From Nectonema munidae (Eukaryota > Nematomorpha > Nectonematoida > Nectonematidae), in assembly GCA_030549495.1 (NCBI GenBank), contig JAUIRK010000909.1:310001-374000 (forward strand): a stretch of DNA of 64,000 nucleotides. The letters run 5' to 3'. The notes beneath the pieces were generated by a model. The model saw only the letters and a list, made by a program, of their open reading frames with translations, searched no databases and was not told the origin of the DNA. A program made the translations under genes and the position numbers. Shown piece after piece: positions 22,522 to 37,500 of this stretch (its first letter is position 1; each line of letters opens with the position of its first letter).

Positions 22522-25500
22522 CTGTGATAGACAAAATGAAGAATCAAAAAGCACGAAGATAAAGTGATAGATAGGGGAAGAAATGAATTAAATATCCAAG
22601 TACACTCCAATATAATTGGAAAATAAAACTCAAAGAAAGAAATAACAATTTTTTCATGGCTTAATAAACAAATATCCTGAAAACTGCAAGCACTTACAAA
22701 AATTACACTTATTTCTTTCATCTAGATCAGGGGTGTCCAACACGCGGTCCGCGAGAGTATATTCTGCGCCCCGCGAAGAAAGATGAAATTTTTTCTTAAA
22801 TTATATAAATATCAAATTTTATCAACAATTAGATATTTATTAAAATTTTAAAGTTTGAACAATATATTATTATTATTATTAGTATCATCAATCGTCTTTG
22901 AATTTGATCTTTTTTTTTGACGAACTACTATCATTTTTTGAATATTAAAAATCAATCATATATTGACATTTGTTTCATTTTTTTACCCTTTTGATTTCCT
23001 AATTTTAGATTTTCAATGAGCCTTCATGAATTTTTGTGTCAATCGTTTTTATAAGTTAATTTTTCAAAGTCTTAAAGGTGCATTTTTTTAAAATCAAATT
23101 TTCAGTTCATTAATGTCAATTTCGAAAAAAGGAAAATAGAGGAAGAAAAGAGAATTTTTCAGGAGCAGTGGGAATTAAATTATTTTTCAGTAAAGATCGA
23201 AGAAAAAAATAGTTTTAAAATTCTTTGTCTCATTTGTGGGCAAACAATAGCTGTTTCCAAGGAATACAACATTAAAAGACATTATAATTCTTTTTATAGC
23301 AGTTTTGATAGTTTTAAAGATGTTTCAAGAACAGAAAAGTTGGCTCAACTGAAAGCGTCCCACTCAAAACAAAAAATGATCATAAATGTAACTAAAACGT
23401 CAGAAGATTTGGTGAAGTCTATAGTGAAATGATTGCCCAAAATTCACAACCTTTCACAGAATGAGAATAATCATGTCTCGTGAAAGTATCAGAAGTTCTG
23501 TGTCCAGACAAACAAAATTATTTTCTGAAATAAGTCTGCAACAGAGTTTTGAGAAGGATAACAGAAATGTCATCAAATTTAGAAGAGCAGATGAAATCTT
23601 TGATTGATGAAAGCACTGGTAGTGTGATACCTCTTTTTCTGCAATTTTTATCAGAGGTGTTGATTGTTATCTGAAGCTTCATGAAGAGTTACTTGACTTA
23701 ATGTTTTTCAAAGACACCACGAGAGGTGTAGATATTTTCTAAAGTTTGGAAAAAGTTTTTCGTGATTTCGATCTAAATTGGAATAAACTCGCATCCGTTT
23801 CTACTGACGGTGCACCGGCGATGTGTTCTGAGAAGTCAGGGCTTGTTGGTCTAATCGGGCGAAACAAAAAGAAAGTGGAGCTGAGTCAATAGTCCCAATT
23901 CACTGCATTCACCAAGAGGCACTTTGCGCCAAAAGCATGAGGATAAAAAATGTAATTGATACTGTTGTCAAAACTGTGAACACTTTGAGATCAAGTAGTC
24001 TCAAACATCGACAATTCAAAAGTTTTTTGAATGATGTAGAATGCGAATATAGCGAAATTCCTTATTATTGTGAGGTAAGGTGGCTAAGCAGCGGAGTAGT
24101 TTTGAGCGTTTTTTCAATCTCAAAGAAGAAATAAAAAATTTTTAAATTCGAAAAAGAAAGTCGTGCCGGAGCTTGATGGATGATACTTTATTCTTGACAA
24201 GTTTAGCTTTTTTGGTAGATATCACCAAATATTGGAACATTTTAAATTTGAAATTCCAGATTGAAATGAATGATAATGTAACAGCCTTCAAGATAAAGTC
24301 GAAAATTTGAGAAAAAAATTTGAAAATTAAAAACTTTGAGCATTTTCGTTTTTTAAAATCTCTACCTGAGATAAATGAAGAGGCGGTATCAGAATGTGTT
24401 GATCACATTGATGTTCTTTCTAATGAATTCGATAAAAGATTCAAAGAGCTCGAAATATTGAAGTCAGATTTCGATTTATTTGTAAATCCCTTCAATTTCG
24501 ACTTTAATCAATTGAAAAAAGATATTCAAATAGAAATAATTTATCTGAAATGTAACACGATGCTGAGGAAAACGTTTGAAACTTCAGGTGTTACCGATTT
24601 CTACTCAAGATGAATGCGAATTCCAAAGTTAATTCATTTAGTCAAGAAAATTGTCTGTATGTTCGGGAGTACTTATAAGTGTGAAAGGTTTTTTCCACTG
24701 ATGAGGCTGAACAAAAATTATTTACGCAGAAGGCTGACCGACGATAACTTGAAATCTTCTCTACGAATCGCGGCATCAAAGGAAATCCAACCAGAAATGG
24801 ACATTTTGACAAAAGATGCGAAAGAAGCTCTCAAAGATACACTCAAACTGTTTATGACAATTAAAAAAAAAATTTTTATGTGATATTTCAATGATATCAA
24901 TATTTTTTTATGTGATATTTTATTGAATAAAAAGTACACCTTCTTTCTGATTTTTTGAAAATTGAGTTCAAAACACTAAAATCTACTATGGCAATGTTTT
25001 CAATTTATGAGGCTCAAATAGACCAAATTATTCTTGAATTTTTGTCTGAATTTTTTCAGAAATCAGATGCGGCCCTCTAGTCGAACATTTTTGAAAATCC
25101 CTGATCTAGATCATTTTAGAAGTTAACGACTCTGGCTTCCATTTCTATTTTAGATTTTATCACATTTCAAATGCGGGCTTCGACTAATGCAGCTTCAAAA
25201 CAACAGGCTCTACAACAGGGGCGCACATCCTCAAAATTATTGGGGGGGGGGGGCGAAATTTTTTTCTTGCAATTTTCAAAATTAGTGGTCTGGAAATACC
25301 ACGGGAGACCAAATATTCAAGCAATCCTTTAAAATAGAGTGTATTCAGCGCATACCTAAAGTCCTAAATTTATAAGACTACTTTATATTTTTTTTACAAA
25401 ATTGGTGAATTTAAATATTATACTTCCAGCGAAAATATTTTAATTAAATTTGCATATCGAATATAATGCGCAGAAAAATGCCCCAGGAAAAATGCTCCCA

Positions 25501-28500
25501 ATTAAAAAGTGTGAAAAAATGCCCCCAATTAAAAAGTAGGAAAATATGCCCCCAATTAAAAAGTAGGAAAAAATGCCCCCAGTAAAAATACCACCGAAAA
25601 AAAGGCCCCAATTTAAAATTAGGAAAAAATGCCCCAACAAAAAATTTCAAAAAATTATTAATTAAAATTTTTAAAAAAGATATGTCAAATAAAGATTTTT
25701 GTAAAAAAAAAAGTAATAGATAATTTTTAAATTAACTAAATATCATGTTACATATTATATATACACTACATTAGAAGTTTGCAACTAATCGATGGCGAAT
25801 CAATATTCATTCGATATTACAAATTTATATCTTTCCTTACTTTTTCCCACAAAAATTTGAAAATTTGCCCAAATTTAGTGGAATTTAAAAAAAACGATTT
25901 TCCAAAGAAAATTGACGAAACAGTTGTTTTCTTTAAATGTTTTAGCGTATCCCATGATCAGAAAGAAAATAAAGGTGTTGTTGTGTAAAGAATAATACAA
26001 AACTAATACTGATATATAGTACTTTGTCAATATATTAGTTGCGCTGAATTTTATAGTCACGTGTTGCTAAATAATCAAGTTAGATATCTCTTGCAAGTTC
26101 TTATTTTATTTATATGCAAAATTTAAATGGAATGTTTTTCTAATTCATTTTCTGGAAAATATATTTACCCTCAGGTTGTTTTGTTTTTAGATAAAATAAT
26201 AAATTGTCTCAAAAAATTTGGATTTGAGTGTAAAGAAAACTAAAACTAATGATTTTAATTATGAATGGAGAGAAAAACCCCCCTTCCCCCTCGCTTATCG
26301 AGAAGCCTGGTTTAAATGCATTGCTAAAGTTGGAGGGGTGGGGCGGGGGGACGTTTGCTTACCTGTGTACCCGCCACTATTTCATTTTTAGTTTTTATAT
26401 AATCATTAATCATGTTCTAGTAGTATCAAAAATAGTTTTAAATGCTTCCGTTTAAAATTAGTCTTTTAGATATGATTTTTAAAAACATTGATTTTCTTAG
26501 GATCCAATATAAAAAGTCGATCATTAAATAAAAGGGTTAGGCATCCATGCACTACATTTACACCAGGGTAGCGAACGCATAGAGCATGAATCCAAAAGAA
26601 GCGCATTGAATGATCCAAAATGGCACCTTGATAACAAAATTAGTCAATCAATTCATTTTTGACATCTTTGATACCAACAAAACATGAGGCATATAATAGC
26701 AGTTTTCGGCAGTTATGAAAAAATTAATATTTTGAAACATACTCCTTTTTCTTTATAAGATTAACTATGATAATTTTAAAAAATTGAATTTAAATTGAAA
26801 TTTTGGGACACGATTATCTTACAAATAAACCTTGCTATAATTTTTTTCAGTTATATATGTTTCAAAAGCAAAATAACAGGGTAAATAAGTAGAAAAGAAA
26901 CACTTATAAGTTTCCGCCCTTTTCAATAAATATCGCTTTTGACTAACATTAATTCAAAAAGGAGCTCCTTCACGAAAACTATTCTTAGATCATTTCATCA
27001 ATTTTCTTTAACTTGATACAGAAACATCGTATTTCTTCTTTTATTAATATTAATTTCATAAGATATGAATATTTACCATGAAAGATCAAAAATCGCACTC
27101 TTTTAAACTTCGCATAGATTAGGAATGCATTTTGAAATATCAAAAAAAGTTTTGTGCAGAGTTCTAGCAACTTTCTGGATTGATGACTTAAACATTTATA
27201 TCAAAGTCTTAGGATACTTTCATTCGGCGGGTTAAATGTTAAACAAATGAAAAATAGTTACATTATTGGCGTAAAAAAGTTTTCGATAAAAGTCAAAAAA
27301 ATAACATATGATTTAGAAGCGCTTGGACAAGTGCGATTTAAGTGGGTTCTCTGCATGCAGGTTAGTAGTGGCAGCCAACTAAGTTTTCCATCAGAGGAAG
27401 ATCCTCGAAAAGGCAGTGAATGGATTAGAACCTCGTTTTCAATAGCACGGCATAGCATATATGCATTGTTGCAAGGACAAATTGCTCAAATTGTTTCGGA
27501 CGTCAGGAAGAAAATGGTCTTGGATTTTGCAGCATGCCTAGAATCTAAGAATATCCTGAACTTTTGATGTATACAAAAAAAATTGATTACATTTGCCTTT
27601 GATTGGCCTCATCGTCATTAGTTAACGAGAGATAACAAGTTGCATCATAAATTTATAATTCCTATGGAAAAGATAAAACAAAGTATAAACGGTCATTAAA
27701 AAACAGGGAGCAGTAATTAAGGTTTAATATCTAAAATATACCATATGTAACTTGTTGTGTTTTGACGACAGCATTTTGAATGGCAGAAGTGAGGTGGTTT
27801 TTCCAATCAACAGCCACGCCATTTTGATTGCTCGCTTTAAACACAGAAATGTGCACTCCATTTTCAGTTCCAGAGCGCAGAGTAAAAGATATAAAATTGG
27901 TGCCGTGAGAAGATGCATCTCTGGGTGGAGATTTTCTAGGAGTTGGAAGAGATGTAGAAGAATGCAAACTTCCATTGTTTGCAAAGTCTTCATCGAAAAT
28001 AGCCCTTAAAAATAACACAATGTTCTTCACTAAAAATAACTTGATATCGGGCAATTCTCTGGTGGACCCTTTGCTATCGGCTATCTCGTTATCACCAGAT
28101 TTTATAAAGCCCACTTACTAGACTGAAGTTGGATATTAGTTAGTTAATTTAAATAAATTTGATTATCTTTGGTTGATCTTGTTAGCATTGCTGGTGGTTG
28201 GTTGGTTGGATATCAAAGCACTTTCAGCCGTAAGCCTATATGCTAGCATTATGCTTGATATGGTGGTTAACTCTTTCGTGACGAGTGTATCATAAATGAT
28301 ACATAAACAAATTTACCTTCGTCTGCTTTTTCAAATAGTTTTGTATATGAATCTTCTGTTTTTTATTAAATATCGTCTGAGTTTTTTGGTCACAAAAAGG
28401 TTAATCAAAGTTTTGCGATTTTGTTAAGAGTCGGAAGCCTACCGGGATTCGAACCCCTGAGCTTCCGTTTTTAAGCTGATAAGTACACCCTAACAACCAT

Positions 28501-31500
28501 TGAGTCTCAATTGGCGGTGGATTGACTAATAATATAATAATTATAAAATTACTTTATAAAATTGGATGTGAGCAATACACTTATATTTCAATCAAAATTG
28601 TCCTCATCATAATGACTAAAGCTATGAATAAAAACATTTGAAATATCATGTTAAGCAAACATAATTGAATGAAAAGATTCATGATAATATGCATATTTTC
28701 ACGTTGAAATAAAACGTTTATAGCCTCCCCCCTCCTCTCTACAAAAACACAAAAGCAATGATTTCATCTGCATTATTCAAAATGAGGTCGTGCGATTAAT
28801 AGATACACAAATTCATTTTAGAAGATGAGCAGCTAGATCACAGACACAACACGCCGTGCAATAAGAATTAATATAGCACTGATCTCTCTATGTCAGGGAA
28901 GCGCGAAGTTAGTTAAAATAAATCATAACAATACTACTTGTATATCGATTTTGAATATTATTATCAAAAAGTAATTATCTGAAAGAGCAAGAGAAACTTT
29001 TGATGCACGAATTTCAAACAAGGGCATTTTGCGTAGAGCTCGGAACGATGATAACTGCCTATCCCCGATTTGAAGTCATCATCAATAAGCCTGAACACAT
29101 GACCCAAAAATTTTCTCAAAACTTTAAGCAGAAATACCTTTCCTAAATATTTCCTTCATTGCATCTTATATAAAAATAATAACCTCAGATGACTAATGAC
29201 TTGACTTCAAAATATGTGGAATCAAGTTTTATGAAAAAAAAATCGATAGAATGTCTTGGGTGGGTGGGGGAAGGGGAGGGGAGGGAGAGAAAGATTACGT
29301 TTATTTGGGGTGAAAATTCTATAATTGATAAGATATTAAAAAGGAGTGTATGTATACGCCGAATTTACAACTTAAAAAAAAACGAGAATTTACAAGTAAA
29401 AATGGAATAGCTTAGTAACAAGTTTAGGTTATTCTTGTAAAATAATATATATCAAGGTATAGTTATGGAGGGCCGGTATTAGGCGTTTAGTAGGATGGAA
29501 AGTTCAGGTAGATCCTGGACTCAGGATGGGTGCAAACGTCACAAAGAATACTTAACTTAACTCTATTTACTTATTTACTGTGGTTAACTACGTGCTTAAT
29601 ATTTTCGGTCAGAAGTTGGCAATTCACCCACAGTTGAGAAAAGATGCAGTGTACACTATTTCAAATATTTAGTGCTATCTGTGAGTCTATGAAAAATAAG
29701 GCCATGAGCAGAGAAAACAAAATATGTTATAGAGGCTTAAAGAGATGGCAAACGCAAGTAATAAAAACGTTGCCAATAGAGTGAAGCTTTCCCCGAGGGT
29801 AAACAACAGTTGACTCCATGGATGTGAGCATTAAATCTAAAACAAAATCAGCTTTGGCTAGCTGTGTGAATGCTTGAACTAAAGAAAATCCTTCATCTCG
29901 AATTCAATTTTAAAGTCTCTGTAAAGGGTAGCATTTGTTTCGGGATAGTGGATGCGCTAACTAATTCTGATTTTCCAAAAGGTGAGAGTAAAATGTTTAA
30001 ATCCAGAAGAATGGGGATTGCGAGGTATCGTAATGAGAATCGTACAAAATGTTGGTATCATCGCAACACTAAATAATTGATTGCGTAATTACTAAAAGCA
30101 AAGCAAAGCAAATTTGCATTCAATTTCAATACTGTTAGGTTCAATATTCAGAATTATAAGCGTTATGCTTGCTTTTGCCATCAAAATTTTGCTTCAACGT
30201 GACTTAGAATTTTGTATAATAAAAAACATTTACGTCATTACTTTTACATTTTGTTTCACTTCACTGAACGTTCGATCCTTTAATTTTATCCGAAATTTCA
30301 GTCCGAATATGCTCAAAATCATTATTCCATTGATAGAGAAAAAGGAGTTTGCATCCGATTTCATTCAAAATTTGAATAAAAATTCACTAACACATCAAAT
30401 TAATCAAAAATAAAGGAATTTTCATTCGTTTCAATGAAAAGAATGTATCAAACAAAGTTGGTTAAAGTTCCACGTGTTAGTTTTTGAAATCGTTTTCAAG
30501 AGCAATGAAGCCACCACATTGACATCAATCATATTTGGCTGAAATTCAAATTGAATACCAACAAAAAAAATTTCTTGGCAAAACAAGGTTGGTTATACTT
30601 ATGTTTAAAAGTTGCTATTCAATATTGAGAAAGTTAGTTAGTTTGTCAGGTTAGTTATTTGCAGGGTGTCAATTAGTGAGAGGCAAATAATAGCACCATT
30701 TGCATCACTGTTGCTGGCATTAGAAGCTACGCGCACCAACTAAAATTATAAATACGCCAAAATAATTTGGGCGAGTTGGTAGAATTGATTTGCTGGCGGC
30801 GGATGGTCACATAGATGCCGAAAAGCCGGGTTCTCAACGCTTTTGTATAAATCGCCCACTGGTATTGGAAAAAAATGCGAAAAATCTTTAACATTTCTTA
30901 AACTTTAGTTTGAATTTTTTCATTCCATTAAAGTTCAATAAAATATGCCTAAAAATTTCTTCTAGAAATACTATATTGCAAGATCACCCATTCTTCTTTT
31001 TTGAGTTTAAACAAATACTTACTTATGAAAAAAATGAGGGATTTTCAAGCTGAAAATTATGAATGGAAAATTTTAACTATGATTGAAATTTTGACTACTT
31101 TAAATTCTTTCTTTTTTTTTTTAAATATTTTAATATTTGTTTTTACAATGCCGAAATGTTTCCAAAAAAATCGCCCACCTGAATTCCATTTTTGCCAAGA
31201 AGTAGACGATTCGTCCAGAGTTGAAAACCCCTGCAGTGTAAATTAAGAAATTTTCGCGAGGAATGCCGCAAACTTAATTCCCAGTTTTTTTACATGAAAT
31301 TTTATGTCATCTTTGATATATAAAATTATAAATCACTGAAATTTTGATATTAAGTGCTCAACAAGTAAAAAAACAAAAATGTTAGAAATATTCATTCGCG
31401 AATTTGTTTCTGAACGATACTTAATATTACCCCCCCCCCTACCTACAAGTTTATTGTTTTGGAGTTAAATTGTCCAGAGCCCAGATTCTCCAGAGTGCAA

Positions 31501-34500
31501 ATTTTCTCTGAATTGTGGTATGCAGGGGGATTTATACAAGGATTGGTTAGTAAGTAATTGGATAAATTAGTGTCATTTTTGTGATGTTGCAAGGCGTTGC
31601 CAAAGCTTACGTGTGAGCTCACGTCACACATGTAGTGAGAGTGAGCAAAGTGGTAGAGAAAGATACGTCAGCTAGAGAGTGGAGCTCGGTTTATACACAA
31701 AGAGTTAAGCTGTCAAGCCTGAGAATTGTCAGACAAATGCAAGAACCCTATGGATCACAAGTGAACCAGGAAATAAAAACCGTCTGCATTTTAAAATTAA
31801 GTTATATGAGAAATCATTCGAAAAGAAAATCAAACAATCAATTTTCGAAAATCAATGCCTGATTATTATTGTAAATGAACTTTGTGATTCTTTCTTACCG
31901 AGTGCAGAGGAGAGAGAAACGCTGAATAGGAGAAGAATGCCAGTTATTGGGAGTCCATGATACGCAATCATACATGAGAATGTACTTACTCGTTAGTGCT
32001 ATGAACTTTGGCTTGTATGAAACACCACCTGTTTTGGAATTTATCTTAAAATATTTTAAAAGTCAATCAGAAGAGCAAGGATACTTCATCATGGGTGCAG
32101 CAAAGAGGGACGACACGAGTAGAGCTTCTGTCTCGAGATTCCTCGAGCAGTGATGACCTACGTTAAGGTTCGGAAAGAAATTTCGTATTTTCAAACATCA
32201 CTTTTGTAAAATCGCACAAGAATAAAAAAAATACGAGATTTAAAAAGCACATCGAGGATTTGAAAAAAAAGTCCAAAAGTAAAAGCGTAATCAAAAAGAT
32301 TTGTTTACCGTTTTTTATCTTGCGAATAAAAGAAGCGATGTCAACAAGTTCATTTGAAATAATAAAGTTTGTTAAGCAAAATTGAAAAATATCAAATTTG
32401 ATATTATGAAGTAAAATTAGATGAGTGAAGTTTAAGATAAAGAAAGCATTTACATCTTCTAAAAACTGATGGAGTCGAAAATTCGCTTTATTTAAATAAA
32501 TCCGTTAGAAACTTTACTCTTTTTATTTCAAACAAATGCTCTTTCGGCACTTTTCTTATATTCTTTTGTATGTTTAGATTTAATATCACAAATAATAATA
32601 TATGATATTCTTTATGGGTTTATATCACATGTAACAAATATATCGTAAAACTTTATTCACTAGAATATGTAAAAATCCTAAAGATTTTTAATATGATTGA
32701 AACTTCTAAACGATGAGAATCCCTTCCCATCTATACAAACAAAACTTCGGGGAGGAATTTTTCAATTGTATAAAAAATGTTTTAAAAAGATTAGATATAC
32801 TTTTTATGTATCCATATTAGTGTTTATAGCTTCCATTCAATTTTCTTGAAGAAAAATCTAGAGTTTCAAGAATGGTCAATCTAATTTCTCGTTTGTCGAA
32901 AAAATTATTTTATCCAGAAGTCAAAAACTCTAGAAACGATTAGCAGTCGCATATAGCGCCTTTTCAGTTTTATAAGGTTTAGTTTATTTAGCTAGCAGGT
33001 CAATTAAGTAAATGTCTTCCGTTTTAAGAATATTTATCTTTAACATCGAGCTCATAAAGTAGAAGATAACTTTTAATTTTAATAGAATGTAATCTGTTCG
33101 CTTTATGAAGATAAAATGGATGCTGTATAGATAGATGACTTTTCCACATATATTTTATTCCCCAGACTTTTTAACACATCAACCCCTTCATAGATTATTT
33201 GCTTCGCCTAGACTAGACCCCCAGACAAGTATAATAGAAATATGAAATCATTTTTTGCATTTTTGATGATGAGCTATAATATATGAAAGTGTACCTTATA
33301 TTTTATTATTTGTTTATATACTAATACATAACTTTTATGACTATCTCCATTTTTTCTTGCCTAGTAGAAATTTAGTTGATTATTATCCATAACATGGGTG
33401 ACCCCTTTCAACCTCTATGTAATAATCGACCACTAGAAAAGTCTCATCGATACCGGGGCCACTTTGTGAAACCCTGGCTTATCGATACCGCAAAGTTCTG
33501 GGTGCGAATCCAGCATCAAACCGTTCTTGCACATAGATTGACGACACAAGCGGAGAATTGTACTTTCTCTATGAAAAACACGCAACGCAAGCTTCAACTT
33601 GCTTCACCTTTCAAATATTGGCAAGCTTTACATTTTTATAGCCAAAGTACTTTTCGGTGACTATAGCATATACTCATTTACTCTGATTAAACGTTTTTTA
33701 ATATTATGCTCGTTTTTTAAAAAATTTTTGACGAAATTCTTTTAAAACATAATATATGTGTACAATGTACATAGTATAAAATATACGTGTAAACATCAAA
33801 GATACGATATCATGCACATAGCATGAACAACGTATTTTCACTTACGAACAGAGCAGAGGACTAAAGTAATTCCTATTTAATTTTATTAGAGGTATGGGTT
33901 TGCCTGCGTTCCCTTTGGAAACGTTGGTTTAAAATGGGTTAATGGATGAATAAGTCTCACTTTTTGTAATAGCCAATTCATATAGATCACATCAGTGAGA
34001 GATGTAAATTGGATAACACTTTGCATAGAGTCCTTCCTAAGAACTTCAAGGCGCAAATCAACACAGTCAAAGAATTGTTTTGCCAAATTCGGGGTGGGAA
34101 AGCGAAGTGCAATGTAGTCTTCGCTGGATGCGGAAAGAGGCGAAAATATTTCGACACATTTGTTGCAGTGATCGTTTATGACAACGTTTTGGGTTAAGTA
34201 AGCGAGTCTTAGCGGCACACTTTTTGATTTGGAAGCAGTTGGCGCATCATTTGTAGCGATGTTTGTTGATCTGTTAGTGCTACTAGCACTCACAATCGGC
34301 TTCTCGAAGAGAAAAGGATGAGGATAACTCCATCCAAAGGAATTTAGTAAGGAATTTTTGAGGAATAAGGGAGTGACGTTCTTCACGAATTGCACTAAAC
34401 GAAAAAACGATTTGCGAATAATCATCAGTGAGGTGAGACATATTCCAAAATCCACTAAAAGCAGAAAATCCTCACTTTTAAGGATATCTCTTTTCTTAAA

Positions 34501-37500
34501 TCAGCATCAAGCAACAAAATCCTCAATATTACAAGCCATCATAAGGGTAATCATTTATAAAGCCCATATTCTTCAAAACGAAAAGTCTACGCATCTTTTT
34601 CAATTGGTTTATAAAACTTAAGGCACACGATTTTCATTATGTGGGGCACTGATGCCGCATTCGGACATGGCCAAAAATACATGGAAAAAATGAAAAACTT
34701 CAATCAAATTGATACTTATACATTAACAATGGAGGAAGTGAACATGGAAAGAGGAATCTTTTTTGATTCATGTTAAAATTTGGAGAAAAAAGGCAGCTAA
34801 GAAAATGATAAAATCAGAACAATTTTAAAAAATAAGGTTCATCTATTGATGAAATAAATACAACTTCGTAGTGATTACCTAAAAAGTCAAGTATATTAGA
34901 ACAAAATTTTTCTTTCCTTATAAAACTTTTATCAATAGGCTATGCTAAAATAATCTCAAATAAGCACATATATTTAAAGCATTGGAGAGTAAGGTGGCAT
35001 TTATCGATGATAACTATATATAGTATTTATCAGGGTTGGATCAAACACACATTTTCGAGTCTCAAATACAATACTCTCGATACCAAATTTTGAAATACAA
35101 TGCAGGATACAAAGGTATTTGATCCAACTCTGGTATTCTACGAAATCCCCATTTCAAAAAAATTTCCGATACTGAATGCGAAGAGGTAGGAAGTGTAGAG
35201 AGTTTTATCGATACAGGTCTCAAAATGTGTAACATATAAACAGCTAAACCCTGTTAACCCGTTAACGACCAGAATAATCAGACGATATCTAATGTAAAGC
35301 AGAAGATTTGTATTAAAGAGCTTTGATAAACGTAGACGATTTTATTTTTGTAAAGTCGACTATAGTCGACATGGGCGTTAACGGGTTAAGGTGGTTATCA
35401 AATAAAAGACCATCATTTTTAAGAATGAAAATTTAGGAGAAACCTAATTTTTTGATTTAAAGGCGCTTTTTGAAAATTATTCGTCTGAATAAGTTTTTAT
35501 ATAACTGAAAGCAAACGACTTTTTTTAATGGACACTGGTGTCCCATTCAGTCCCGAGGGCTAACGCCAGGAAAGTGAATTTAAAAAACTCTGAATAAGGA
35601 GGAAGCATCAAAGTGGTGAAAACGCGACAACGATTTGTCATTTTTGTTTAGCTATCAATCGAATCAAGGATACACGATTTACAATGTCATTTCATTCATT
35701 CACTTTGCAATATTTTTTTATGAATTAATAGTCTTGTGCAGTAGTAGTGACAGAAATCAGTCTCATCACAACCTCAGTGTCATGCTTGTTACGCCACTTT
35801 TTGAGAAAGGAGTTAAGCCAGTTTTAAATCAAATAATAACTACTGCAATGAGAGAGGAGAACAAATCAATGAAAAAAAGTTGAATCAGATAAACGATGAT
35901 CACTTCCTTGCATCGAAAAGTAGTACATAAAGAAGCATGGAAGCAATTTTTGTGAATGAATGAATAAATAAATAAATAAAAACATGACACATTAAGACTG
36001 CTACTTTCGCCATAAATCTGAAGAATAAATTAAGCCTTCCTTCCGTTAGTTATAGCAAAAAATTCAATTGTTCACACAAATAATAATCCCTCATAATGAG
36101 GTAAATCAGGGGATCATTTTTTTGTAGAACGTGTAAGTACAAGAAGGATGCAACTGTTGCAACTTTCTTCATCATCACAATCGCTATTAATTAAGCCACA
36201 TCATTATTTTTTCCATTTCTTATACTTTTACCACTTCTCAATTTTATTCAACATTTATTATCATGGCAGCATGGATGGATGTTACAGTGTAATCATCACA
36301 CTACGCGCACGCATCCAGTGGGAATACGAAAAACACTTAAAGAATCACTATTCACATTAGAGACCTTGTGAGGAGATATTTTTAGACCAATTTATACCTG
36401 CACCCAGAACTACGATTAAGGATGGGTCACCCCATAAGCTTACAAAAATTAAATAATGTTTTTTGTTTAAAATACTTAAAAAAACAACCCCGATTCCAAC
36501 TACTCCCCCCCCCCTCTAAAATCTCCAAAACCAACGACTCCGATTCCTTAGACCTGCATGTACCTAATTATAATGTTTAAAAGACCATTGGTATACCCTC
36601 TGACTTAAGTTATCTAAAAATCATATATCTCAAAAAGATTGCGGGTTTGAAGAAAAGATTTACCTAGAGACACGGTGATGAAAAAAATCATAAGATACAA
36701 AATAGAAAGAAGAGATACTGGAATAAAAGCAAGAAAAAAAACAAAACAGAACAAAACAAAAAATAATTGGAAAAATGTTTGATAGCTCACAAACGTAGTT
36801 CAAAGAACAAGCATCACTCTGATAAAGTTAATGCAAAGAACAGTTGTTGAAAGCATTTGGCATGGATATTTCTAACCATATGCTGTCAACTTTGCAGACA
36901 CAAGACACACTTTAAATTTTTTTTCATCTGATTGCGTCATGGATTTTCGGATTTATTTTCGTTTTTAAAATGTTTTTACCACTTGTGTAAAAAGTTAATA
37001 AGGTAATTAAAATTATAATCATTTGTGTTAAGTATAAGAATATGGAAAAATTTTGATGTTTTTTTTTATGTTTTCACAATTTAATCTATGGTAAATTGCT
37101 AATTGAATACTTGGTGGTTCTGTGAAAAATAAAAATTTTTAAAATAAAGAGAATCAGTATCGGCATAAGAAATGGAATCAGCATCATGTATTTTTTAAGA
37201 ATCAACATTGTAATCGGAATCGTTCAAAACTTTAGTATCGTCGCATTGTATACCATTATCCATAATAATGGTCTAGAAAAGAGAAAGAGATAAATTAAAA
37301 TTGAAGAGGATTTTTATCTAGCTTTGCTTTATGATATTCGTCATTAAAAGAAGGAATTGTCAGTGTGATATTCTAATTAACGACTTTCAATAGTGAAGAA
37401 TCAAAAAGATTGCGTGGCAATTCTATTGAAAGTGGAGAAGCAAAGAAATAAAAGGGATTGCATGCACGCCTTCGCAATATTTACCGTTTCTTGAAGAAGA

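Noticed and set aside
27247-27567. 106-codon plus-strand frame
   Set aside because: No recognisable family or splice support, and it lies antisense in a syntrophin intron.
28432-28520. Working tRNA gene
   Set aside because: A and B boxes are present but the acceptor arms do not pair and no anticodon arm is convincing.
25216-28746. CTCTACAA on both sides, suggesting a 3.5 kb element
   Set aside because: It would enclose syntrophin exon 4, and the right side lacks a CCCTG end. An 8-mer match by chance over this distance is not rare.
31947-32153. 68-codon plus-strand frame
   Set aside because: It is the antisense shadow of syntrophin exon 3.
34009-34621. Plus-strand frames over syntrophin exon 2
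   Set aside because: Antisense shadows of a well-supported exon.
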